DNA of 64,000 bases from Solen grandis. Taxonomy: Eukaryota > Mollusca > Bivalvia > Adapedonta > Solenidae. The position numbers were made by a program, and so were the translations under genes. Below the pieces are notes generated by a model that was not told the DNA's origin, did not search any database, and saw only the letters and a program-made list of their open reading frames with translations. Position 1 is the stretch's first letter, and the number at the start of each line of letters is the position of its first letter. The DNA lies in assembly GCA_021229015.1 (NCBI GenBank), contig CM037792.1, forward strand, positions 36,453,398-36,517,397, given 5' to 3'. Below are positions 24,877-37,600 of the stretch, in pieces.

Positions 24877-27800
24877 CACCTAGTGAATCTGCGTATTTTA
24901 TTAAGCGGTGTGATGATTTACAACCCCCAATTTTAGTCTGATCTACCTTAATCAAACTGCGTCGTGCAGATGTTCACGTTGCGAGGTCACGTGCCTCAAA
25001 TATCTGACATAAAAGGAAATTAAACAGGTGAAAAGAATCCGGAACTAGACCATTTGTATCATCGAACTCAGTGCATGATAACTCNNNNNNNNNNNNNNNN
25101 NNNNNNNNNNNNNNNNNNNNNNNNNNNNNNNNNNNNNNNNNNNNNNNNNNNNNNNNNNNNNNNNNNNNNNNNNNNNNNNNNNNNTAAGGTAAATAAACCC
25201 ACTGATTTAATACAAGCATATATGTGTATTTACACATGCCTGGCTCAGTCTACAAAAGATAGACCAAGGTTGATGGAAAAAGAGAGGAACGTACACAAAC
25301 GTTTTATTTTTTTTAATTAATGACTATTTGTACAGAAATACAATAAACACTACCTTAGAGGCCAGTGAGGGGAACAGGCGGAAGTGTCCGCTTACCGCAG
25401 GTGGTTGTTATTTACCATATTTATGTAGAATATTTTTACCAATGTACCATAATAAACATACGTCCAAAAGTGTTTCACAAGCAGTAATGCATGGACATAT
25501 ACAATCAGTTGTTAAAATTAATATACGTAATATCCGTATATTTATTAAAATTAAATGTTAATGCTATTGTGATAAAAAAAATATACTTTTCTAATAGACA
25601 TTAAGATTGAAATCGTGTTGTTCATAATGACTGTTTTCAACTTTTCAAAAAAAAAAAAAGAGCATCGTTATTTCTTTAAGGACTTCCCATCCTAATAGCG
25701 ATCTATTCCATCAAAGCCATGCATATAACTTAACAATACACATGTATATAAGCTTTTAAAGTGTCAAACAATGGTAATCTTAGGTGCAAATTGACATGTT
25801 CTGACAAGTTACAGTAGCTCTTTTATTACCTCCCCTTATTTTGTTGCCATGAGTTATCTCTCCTGAAAACTACAAAAAAAATGATTTTCTCCATTTTTCT
25901 CTGGTAAAGTTAAGATTTTTTTCACGACAGTTGATTCAAAATCATAAAATGCATCTTTCATCCATGAGTTTCTCTCATAAATCAAATTCAGTTATTCATA
26001 TTCACAGAAAATACTTATTTTCCATAGGCGTCAATGTTAACTTATATGCGGATTATCTCCCCAAATTTAGATAAAAACTGAAGAAAAAAACTTTTTGGTG
26101 AAATATTTTTATTTTTGAATGTCTTCAAAGTGGCAAAGTTTCATAGAATTATAACCATCCAGTGGCAAGATATGAAGTATGGCTATTAAGATGGGAATAC
26201 CTTAATATCTAAAAACAAAAAATCTTCGGCTTATGTACAAGGTGTGTACACTACACTGATCATATCAAAATACAATTTAACTGCCTCAATTATTTAACAC
26301 CTTATTAGATATTGTATTTTCATTGACCGTTTAAAGGAAAACAAAGTGCTAGAATATATATATGTGTGTGTGTGTGTGTGTTAAAGTTACTGAACAATTT
26401 GCGATTGACTGACTGGAGGGGGGGGGGGAGACAGAGAGAGAACATGATATTTGGAAAATTGCAAGACACGGTTATCCGAGACTATTTTCTCTCACTCTCT
26501 CTCTCTCTCTCTCTCTCTCTAGATTATCATTTCCACGTTTATTTAGTGTACAGCAGTGTAGTTTAATTTACCTCTTTGATAACGGCTCGCGGATCAATGT
26601 GCTTGGTAAATTGTTACTCGAGTAAGCAATTTGCGCAGAAAATAGTTCCTCGAGTTGGGCAATTTTCGCGGGAAATTGTTCCTCGAGTTAGACATTTCGC
26701 TCGGTAGATTGTTCCTCGAGTTTAGCAATTTGCGCGAGTATCGTTCCTCGAGTTAGACACAATGTTCTCAATTTCGCAATTTTACTGGATGATAAAAAGC
26801 CAATTTTGAAAACATGTTTGCTGCTAAATATGGTGCCAAAAGGTCTGGCCCCGAATTATCGATATAGCACGATTGTCATACCCAAACTATGCCCAAACGT
26901 CTCAAAAGAGATTTGAGTTCTAACTAAAATTTGAGCCCGGGATTGTACTGACAAAGGTATTTTCGAGAACACGAGGCCGGGTGTCAGGATGAGATAGCTG
27001 GGTGTGGTATCATGTCACTTGTCTAGGCGTGATATCACTGTATGGCAGCATCATGCAGGCAAAAAAGTCTGAAATACCAACATACTGACAGTGGGGTGTT
27101 TAACCCAAGGAAACAGACACGCAAAGATTTCTTATAGATCGTATACGATAAAATTTCCTAGACAGTTTAAAACAGTTTTCCAGTCCATATTTTGCCTTCA
27201 ATGGTTCTGTGGGGGGGAGGGGGGGGGGGCTTCTTCTATGCTTGATATATTTTTTCATAACGATTTTTCTACATGTACTTTATCACGCGTGTGTTCATAC
27301 TTATGAGACAATCCATATACTTTTTCAGTTGTGTCGAGATTCAATATCGTGAAGAAAGTTGACCGTTTATTGAAACTACCAACTTATTGATAAACCTAAT
27401 CCAACACAAGAGGATTGTAATCTAACAAATACGATTATCGATCCGTTCTGTTCTTAATCAGTGAACGATTTAAGACTAGCGTTCGATCTGGCCACTAGCG
27501 CCTGGGTAGTAGAGAGGGAAATTTGTATTTAAAGTTGCTATATAGTCGTGCATGTGTGAGTGAGCGAGCGAGCGAGTGAGTGAGTGAGTACAGTTGTTGA
27601 AAATATAAATGTTAACTAGAACAAGTAGATATATGCACAGAGGCACGAACGGACAGACATACAATACGCTCCATGCATTTTAGTTGTTGTCCCTCGCCAA
27701 CGTATACTTAAAAACAAACTATGCAATTTGCCTGTCTTTTTAATCAAAAAACCAGGCGCAGAACGGAACCAGGAGAAAATCCTATCAGGAAGTAATGCCC

Positions 27801-28585
27801 CTCCCTGACCTTTGCTTCAAGAGAACTGCATGCTTTTCATCTAAACCAAAGAAACTGATATAGTGTAAAGAACGAGCTGATTTCGCTGAGGTAATCAGTG
27901 CTTATGTGGAGTGTAAATTTGATGTTTGGCCTCAAGAACCCCATTCCGAAATCAATTTGTAAAACTCAAACAAACGTGCCCTCCAAGAAAGTAATTTAAA
28001 GGTAATTTACAAGTTTGTCCCATGTACCAATAATGTAATCGCTTATTGATTTAATTTGGATTTAATGCTATAAATAGTATCAGAAGTCACACTAAATCGT
28101 GTCCTTATAATGTCCGATTTACAAATCTAAACTTCCCTTCGTATGCCTAAAGAGGCGTAGTGTTGAACCATTCTTTTTAATTTGATAGCTTCTTTCAAAA
28201 AAGAAATGATTTCAAAGAATATTATGTGTATATCATATATGATGGTAGTAGTAGTAGTAGCAAAATCACTACCATCATCATAATGATTTTCATACAAGGA
28301 TCATCATCATTATTTCTTCTTCTTCTTCTTTTTTTCTTCTTCTTCTTCTTCTTCTTCTTCTTCTTCTAAAGTACGGCCATGCTTGTGGATTAATAAAGAG
28401 ATAAAGTGCAAGGCCTTCCAAAGCTACCTAATCTTCCCAGGAATAATACGAGCACCGCGAAACCTAATCATTATAGATGTAATATCATCACCGTCATCAT
28501 CATCATCATTAGTATAGTAGTAGTAGTAGTAGTAGTAGTATTTCAGGAGATTATTATTATTAAAACCTTTAATGTAGATTCGTGA

Positions 28586-28617
<32 letters not shown>

Positions 28618-31600
28618 TCAGGAGACCACTGAGGATGACCAGAAGAAGGTCAAATTTAGCGAGGAAAACAAGGAGAAAGCCTACGAAAAGGACTCCGATG
28701 AACAAAAGATGGACGATGAAGGTAGTCATGTTCAAGTATTATGTATAGCATATCTTTATGCCTCCATATTTCCTTATAGATTCTCTAATTCAACTTCAGT
28801 AACAGTTGTAGCTGTCTCCTACTTTTAACATTTATGTTTAGTCTAACTTGATCATTTTCAATTCTGTCACCCTTTGTTTGCATTCACACCGGTTTCCAGT
28901 CCTCTATTAATATTTAACAAACGGTTTAGCACGTCGTATATTAAACTGAAAATCAATAGCAGAGTATACACCATAGAGTGGCAGCTCGATTAAAACATAA
29001 TCAGTGCACCCGACTTGGACTCGCACGAACTCGGGTCTTTCCGGTCAATTCCGGAAAACATTTTTACGTTACGCTGAATTCATTTGAAACTCTATTCGTA
29101 TATCAAACTATTTATATAAAAAGAATAAAAAAAATCAAATAAAAGATATATATGTTATTTAGTCGTGATATTTCTCCGGAAAATCCCGAGTTCGGACGAT
29201 TGCCTGACGATGGTTATAGATACAGATATAGTCACATTAAGAAAATGATGTTGCTATGGACACGGATCCGTCCTCAGATACGTCCGGAGGTGGAGTTTGG
29301 ATAAAAAAAATATTTTTTTTTTTAAAAAATAGAGGGCTGACCGTAAAACTGTACCAGCTTCTTCTAATTCCATATACCCTAAAATAAATTTCGAGGTCAG
29401 CCCTTGGAATACATATATGCTCGACAGAAACTGTTCAAGTATACACACATCATTTAAAAATGAAATGAATAATTTCAAATTAGCAAATAAATATGCCAAC
29501 CTTAATTTAAATAGAAATTTAACGATACAAACAAAATAAGTTTATTGAAAATTAAAATTATGCAACAGTGATGTCATGAAAACCAGACTGACGTCAGAAA
29601 TATATGCACGTATTTATTCGATTTCACCAGGGAGACAGTCACGAGCCAGCAGGTCTAGCAGTGCGAGCAAATCGAGCTCCGGTAAAATCACGTGCTTTTA
29701 AACACATCGCTTTACTCCATGATACAGGATTTAGGGGGCGTAGATTTGAAAATATTCAAAATTTAACGTACCAATTCTTTTTTTATTTATTTATTTATTT
29801 TATTTTATTACAATGGTTATTTTATTTTTTTTTTTATTTTTTTTTTTTTGAGAGAGAGAGAGAGAGCAGGGGGTAGCGATGGCGAAATATAAAACGTGTA
29901 CTTGTGTACTCCACAAACTGCACGTAATATTTTATAGTCACGTGTACTATTAATTGCTTCGTTAACGCATTTAAAAAAAAAAGATTCAAATGTGGGAAGG
30001 GGTTATATGCCGCTTCCGACCTCAACTGTACTTGAATTGTTCCTAGAATAGAGACAATGATCTGATTTGTTTTACACTGGAAGTAGAAACTATAGAATAC
30101 AGAAATCTGTGAAATAATTTATTTTCGTAGAGATATAACATTCCTCTTATATTTATCCCACGCACACTGCTCATGTGTAGACCTCAGATATTCTTCAACA
30201 TAAATTCACGAATACGCGTTCCCTTGAAATTATCTTAAATACTGATTCAACGAATTTTAATGTCAACGAAAAACAATGTCTCAGCACAATCAGATGCTGA
30301 TCTGTAATTTTATCATGGAGTAAAGCGAGTAACCATTCCTTATTACATAGTCAGTTGGTAGTCATTTTCCATAGAAATTGGAACTTGATGAAAAACAGGC
30401 GGAAAATAAAGGATGGAAACGAGACTATCAATAGCCTTTGGTTATTTTTTTTTTCTCAATTTGAAACAAATAATTAATTTTCTTTTTACATTATTATTAT
30501 AAATAGTAGTATGTATTATCATAACCTTTTATTATAAATATTATTTATCATGTATTTATTAATTCATTTATTTTTTCTTTTTTTTTTTTTTTGTAAAATT
30601 ACAAGCTGTTCATAATGATTTAGAGTCGCTATTGTTTGTCAGAGTTACCGCCCATACCGGAAGCTCACATTTAGCAGCTAGTCAGCTTTGCATGTTCAAC
30701 ATAATGACTGATTGATTATATGCTTCAACCACGCTTCATTGAAAGAGTGTTTTCATTTTATATTAAACATTTTATATTAAACAGAAAATTATCGAACAGC
30801 GTGTCTATTTCAGTATATATATGGATGACGTTTTTATAATTATAGTTTCTTGATAACCTATAACTGAAAATGTATTGATCTCCCGTATGTTGTCATGGAG
30901 TGTAAACTAAACTTAGATAAATTGCTTAAGGAAATGAAATATAAAAAAGGTATTTATTAAAAAAAGGAATAAGACCTTTACATTGAATATGAATGAACAC
31001 GTGTTCATTAAAGAAATATCAGGGGTACAGTTTAAAGTCCACTTGCTCTGCGATTTGCACCGGTATTTGTACAAAAACAAAACATCATTTTTAACTTTCT
31101 TTGGCCTAAGCCTGTCCAAACCACGATTTCCTTACTCTTGCAAATATTTTCCAATACCATTGGTACTTTTTATTTTTTTTTTTTTTTTGCATAAGGACAT
31201 AATCCGATCGCAAAAAAAACAGAATAGATTGCTAGTTAGTGCAAAAAAAAGTCACAACAAGAACAATGATGCGTGTACCACAATGTTTTACCCATATTTA
31301 TAAATCCACAAGCATTCAAAAATCAGAGCCAACCTTAAAAAAAAGCTAAGGTAATTCAACAGGTAAGTTGAAAAACTGTCAATGTTTCAAAAAGGTATAC
31401 CTCAACAAACACCCGTTATAATAACAAAACAACCTGAATCGATAAGGAAGATTCAGTCACCTGGTTATTCCACGTGTTCCCCAGAATCATCAGGTTTACA
31501 CTCCATCGTAAGCATATGTACACGATGCACATTTGCGAATGATAGTCTAAGGCTATGTAACTCCAAATATAACGGAGAGTTATCCTATCACAGAACGCCG

Positions 31601-34600
31601 TTGTCCAGGGGTCACATACATTAATTCGAGCCCCAATGTGGCAAGGCAAGAATGATCAATCTTCCATGGTCATGGCGAAAAGAACCATCGAGAGACGCCA
31701 ATACAAGTTTTAAGAATGCGTTTCCCAATCGACGTTGAACTGTCTTAATTGCAGATTATATTAGAAATATTACAACCCACGTGTTTTCAGTTGCTATGTG
31801 ATCTTATTAAACTCGTTATGTATGAAAAGTAGATATCGTGTCTTTCATGGAGGTTGCATTTACCATTCCAATTTGACATCTGTTTATTTTTTTCCCCAAA
31901 GACCTTCAAATCTCATTGCTTGACAATATAGGAATCATTTATTTATTATTTAAATTTGAAATTTGTTTAGAAAAGATTTATTTTAGTATAAATATTAGAA
32001 AAAAATCAACGTTTAATGTTTGACAATTTGAGCATTTTAATATCCAATTGAATGACATGATTTATAACCGGTCATGAACTACCTATTGCACTATTCTATT
32101 GAATATAACCTAGTTTGGTAGATAGAAAAGGAGCCACAATAACAACTATGTGACATTAGATGAATGTTTTACTCTACTTTTTATGTATTTTCAAATGAGT
32201 ATTTACCCTTCTTGTAGAATAACTGAGTATAGCCATTAGCAACCCTGTGTGCATTTTACATAGAACGTTTAGAAATCTTACTGTAGAACTGTTGACGGTG
32301 ACCCTTGTTTTGCTAAGAATCATCCCAAACCTAGCTTCTTATAACCAGAATCATCACATCAGTACCGGCACAATGTTAAGAGTGATTCAGATCATCATCC
32401 TCACAAACATCATCAAGCCTTGCAGCAATATCATAACGTACTTGGCAAGATTTATAACTGAGTCGTGATTTAATGTGCTTACCACGTTTGCTCATGCACG
32501 CTTTGAAAAATCACAGTCAGGTTTCTAAAACGTTTTATACTGTTTGCATTTGAACTCTAACTCTGTGATTATGTTTGTTCTGTTCTAACTGAAATCGTTT
32601 CTTTTCAGGAGCATCTCTGTTTGCTGATATATTGATTTACGAAACGATATATTACAGACGAGAACCGGAGTTTTGACATATTATAATCTTCTATCAGGAT
32701 TTGGCTAGATTTTTTTTTCTCGAAATTCATAAGTCCTGAAAAACTCGATTTTCAAATGACGCACCTAATAAAAGCACGGTGAAGGTAATTCATTCCCCAC
32801 TTTGCATCTAATCAGTCTAAAGGAGTTTCGAAAACACAACCATCTGAAAATTGAAACTCCTACACCTCATGATTTAAGGCTGAAATGCATTTTGGTATAG
32901 GTTTCAATTCAAGAGATTAAATATAACTAAATTGGCCTTTAATGGTATGTATACATGTATTCTTAAAGGATTGCCAAAGGAAGAAAACTCTGCTGATATG
33001 AAAAACAAAGTTGGAGCAGACATTAGTTCTGACACTGTTGAAACAAAACAAACCGCTGGTAAAAATGATTCGGAAAACTATGGAACAGAACATGGTGATG
33101 TACTCACGGATGATGAAAAAATTAAGAAAGAGGAAAACGAGGAAGACAAAACAAATAACAAAGATATTAATGACCTAAACGCTGGAAGGGTATATCAGTA
33201 GAATCAGATAATGTTGGTTCAAGGGATGTAACAAGTGGAAACAATAAGGAAGATGATGAAATTAATAATGGTACTACTAGCAAAACCCAAGACAATGAGA
33301 CTGAAAATACTGAAAATACTGAACCTAAATCACAATATCAAGCGGCTACTAGTTTTTCTTTGAATAGTAGAGACAAGACAGACAAATTCGAGAAAGATGA
33401 CAAAGAAAATGATAATAATGTAGATACTGATGAACAGGGTTTTAGTAAGTATGTCACTGATGATGATAAACTGGCTGAAAAGGAAGAAAAGAAAGTCGCC
33501 AAGTGGTGCATCTGGTGATCAGACTTCTATCCGATCGAGTGAAAACCTTGCACCTGATCAAGGCAAAAAGGAGAAGGGTCATACTCAAGAAAAAAACGAC
33601 AAGGAAATGACGACACAAACGGAATCCGCAGAAAATGATGTTGATAAATCCAATAATGCTAAATCGAATAATGATAAAGAAGATATGCGTTTAGATCTGA
33701 GAGAAGATACTCGTAAGGCAAACGAGACAACAAAGTCAGAAAAACCTATTCCTACGAAAAACGAAAACGAAATAAAGCCTATGAAAAATTATGACCAAAA
33801 AAATAAAACAGAAACAAATAACAATCAGAAAACTGATACAAAACCTAAAACTGTAGTGTCCGCGAAACCAACAGAGGATAGAAACCAGAAGCCTCAAGTT
33901 AGACCTTCCAGGAGCAACACCCCGAGAGACCCAGAACCGAAAGCTAGAGCTGAGCCAAGAGCTAAGGCAAAGAGTGCAAGATATTCTTACGAAAGAGGAG
34001 GTCGGGACAGGTCACGTGATGACGCTGCCTCAACTAGGGCTTCCTCACGTGCTTCCGCCAGGGCTTATAGGCCTCCTAGTCGTCCGAGAACAACGTGTGG
34101 ATACGTCTCAGGTGAATACCCCATTGCTCCCCGGAGAAGCATGTAAACGCATTTTAGAACAAAGACACACAAAAAGCAAATCAGGCCAGCAAGATATGTC
34201 TTAAGAACGGACTGGTCAGAGTCTTGTCCACCTGCGAACAGCATAAAATCTGATCAGCACGCGATTTCTCGCAGGCTTTTCTGGTTTTATTCTAGCCGCA
34301 TTGAGCATTTCCTGTTAGCTTACATATATAGATATATGTTTAACTTAATTCGAGGAAAAGAAAATAAAAAACAGAATGTTTGAATTTGGAAAGAAAAGTG
34401 ACGAGAAGCATGGTTCATTCGGTAATTCAGATGTTTTATAGCTGTAGGAATGTCCGATATGAACTTAGGTAAAATTTACGTAGGTCTAATCTTATTCAAT
34501 GCTCATGTATATTTATCAAATATACCCATACTCATTTCATACTGTTATACAAAGCACCACGATATCTTCCAAATTTGCATGCACAGCACGGTGGCTTGCC

Positions 34601-37600
34601 TTTTTTCTCCTTATTTCGCTTCACGCTCGTTTGCTGCTAACATTAACTGCACCTACTAACTTCTCGAGGAGCATGCGCTGTCGTGATGTATAACCAGACA
34701 TGCTCTATCATCGTACGTCATTCGAAGGCGATGCATATATTAATTTAAATTCACATTTATTGAATTGCAATGATATATACTTTAAATTTATCTTTGACAT
34801 TTTGCCAAAGTTATATTCCACTCTTGGGTATGAAGTATGCATGCTGGTTTAAAAAAAGAAATGTTTTAAACTTTTAAGACTGACACAGACTTTTTTAATG
34901 ATACAAGTCATCCTGGTGTATATTTGAATTTTTTTAACTTACATTTCTTTTTACTCAAGAAATATTTTAAAAATATAAGATAATGAAAAGAGATCATATG
35001 ATTTATCTGATTATTATTTTTTGTTCTTATTTTACGATTATGTATTTGTTTATTCTTTATTCTGTGTGATACCCTTGGATATGTTTTTGCTCTCCATCTG
35101 TCCAGTAGATTTTGCGCTGTAGTCTTTTCTGTTCGGAACTGCTTGTAGATGTATGTAGGCACGTGGTAGAACAATCTTGTACCTGCGTGTGTTTTTATTT
35201 CGCTTTGCGTTGTCTTCAGGCTCTTCTCCTAAAGCATTAAGTTTGCTGTCTTATCCCGATTTCGTACACTTGTTATAGACACACAGCTATAAACGGTGTA
35301 CTGTTTTTGTTATAGTCAGATCACTATCTGTGTAATGCTCAGTAATTTATAGGTCTTTTATTTTTTATGATACTGATATAATTATGTTTATTTAAAGATA
35401 TGTCTCTTGCTTTACTTGGATTTGAGTACGGTTTTCTTTGTTTGTAAAAAAGATGGACGTATAATATATGTCTTATATGTGTTTACGTTTTTATTGGGTT
35501 GTGCTCTCTCTATTTCTGGGAATAAAATGACATTGTATGGACGGTTCCGAATGTAAGATCATTTTTATTTATAATCCATAAAAATGTGGTTCAGTTCGAT
35601 ATGTTATAGACTGGGTTTCAATTAGTGAAGTGCAAACAACAATTCAGACAAAGAACAAGAACGGAGTATATGCATGTATGGAAATAATTCAACTTCATTT
35701 TGATATTTCTTACATTGATATATTAATATTTGTATCAGTTTCGAATAAATATATGAACAAAAACTTTTATAGCATGTCATGTTGGGCTTGTAAACAGAAA
35801 ATGAAGCATCATATCGTGTCAATCCGATATTAAACTGAGACACCGTGGTTCAGTGGTAGCAGGTTTGACTGCGGATCCGACGGTTATGGGTTCGAACCTC
35901 ATTTGGGAGAGAGAGAAAGCGAGAGAATCCGTGATCTGCTTGGCGCATTCTACAAGTCCAACCCAGGAACCGTCTAGAGGGATTTGAATAAACTGAAATA
36001 AATTGTTTGAAAAACGACGTAAAGGGAAATGCTTTTAAACTTATTAAACTAAGTCAAGGAAGAAGTAAAGCGGGTCGCTACTTAGGTCTATGCGCTCGTA
36101 GATGCCACCAGAGTGTTTGCTATATAAAGCTCAACACACTTCCCTGCAACAATATACAGACTCTCGTTGTTTGCCTCTATCTTCAATAACAGCTCTTTCT
36201 GTTATGTTTCGACCTTTCATATCTATAACTAAATATGTTTTATCTCAAAAAAAATACTTACCTTTTTATTTTAAAATGCTGCACTTTTATCCTTTTTGAA
36301 TTCACCGATTTGTCGCTTTAATATATTTTCAATATATTTCGTTTGAAAGAAAAAAAAACATATAGTTCTTGTCAGTTATTGGTTGCCACTCAAGATATTG
36401 GGAACAACAGCTGATTCCATGATGCTGTTATAATTTCTGCTGAATTACGTAGATGAAATATTCAGATATTTTTGAAGTAATTAATAACTACATTGTTTTA
36501 CATCACCGAAATATACTCGAATATACTCAAATACGATCTCAGGCTCAAAATCTGAGTATCATACGCGAATTCCTTTCGAACTGTTGGGCATAAGATTATG
36601 AAAATCATTTTAAAAGTACCCTGTTTATTTTCGGGTCTTGACACATGTACTTAACTTGAGATTGATCAATACCCTCCCCTTTTATAAAAGTACGTTTTAT
36701 TACAGACATTTCAACTCACCTAAAAGATCTGCACGACTCGTCCCCAGCAATATCACTATTTGTATAAAAAAAATTGTCACACTTACCTCTGTCACTGGAA
36801 TATCATTACAAATACATTTCGACTTAAATATTATAAGACTTACATTTTTAAACTACACTTACATTGTAACCCTTTAGGCTTATATTATCATTGGAGTATT
36901 TTTGCACTGCAAAAAAATATCGGGAAATTTACATTGTCTCAGAAACACTTGCCTTTACTATGAAACTATGACACACTTTTACAGCTACATTGCCAATGCC
37001 ATATCGTTACAATCAAATTGTAATTGGCATATCGATACACTTTCATTGCTAGTTGTTACACTAGGCTACAATGACATTGTAACTTGAATTGTCTTACCCT
37101 TATATTATCATTGATGTATATGTACATTTACACTGCAATTGAAGTATCCGGATATTTACCTTGTCAACAGAAATATCGATACGATTACAATGTCAATTCA
37201 ATATCGATACGATTACAATGTCAATTCAGTATCGATACGATTACAATGTCAATTCAATATCGATACGATTACAATGTCAATTCAATATCGATACGATTAC
37301 AATGTCAATTCAATATCATACGATTACAATGTCAATTCAATTTACCTAATGTGTAAACACGTTAATCTATATGTAATAAACATATGTTACTCTTTTATCG
37401 TAATTTAAATATCGTTACACTTTCACTTATACTCTGCTACACATTCATTTACACTAAATAGGCCGCACTTACACCGTCTCTGAGATGCCGTAACACTTGT
37501 ATTGTCACTGCTGCTATGTAGCTCTTATATTTTTAAAATATAATGTCACTTCTTTATCTTTACCCTTACATTGTCAGTTAAACATCGTTATACTTACATT

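Larger units (their letters stand above)
18341..28621 (+). other. Intron 1 (10.3 kb), repeat-rich
   Basis: It runs from donor GTAAGC to an acceptor that follows an (ATT)n tract. It contains TTG microsatellites, a 60-bp minisatellite, a MITE, SINE copies, the 100-N gap, a CTCGAG-bearing minisatellite and a cluster of triplet microsatellites. Apart from an unexplained 136-codon frame at 22483-22893 I see no exon in it. Confidence 0.65.
28722..32968 (+). other. Intron 2 (to the cassette exon)
   Basis: AT-rich intron with a foldback element (29020-29202) and low-complexity T and A tracts. No coding exon is evident except the optional terminal exon described at 32609. If the cassette exon is skipped, this intron extends to 42087. 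Confidence 0.55.

Noticed and set aside
24974..25320. Frames crossing the N gap on both strands
   Set aside because: They include unknown residues across a 100-N placeholder and have no coding signal on either side.
30983..31303. 106-codon plus-strand frame in intron 2
   Set aside because: AT-rich, with Lys/Asn/Phe runs from A and T tracts and no domain or splice match.
35842..35912. Functional tRNA gene
   Set aside because: T-arm is plausible, but acceptor and D stems do not form and the block is shared with other SINE heads.
37084..37408. Three overlapping plus-strand frames of ~60-90 codons
   Set aside because: A 28-bp repeat without stops keeps all three frames open; the encoded peptides are the same unit read in shifted frames.
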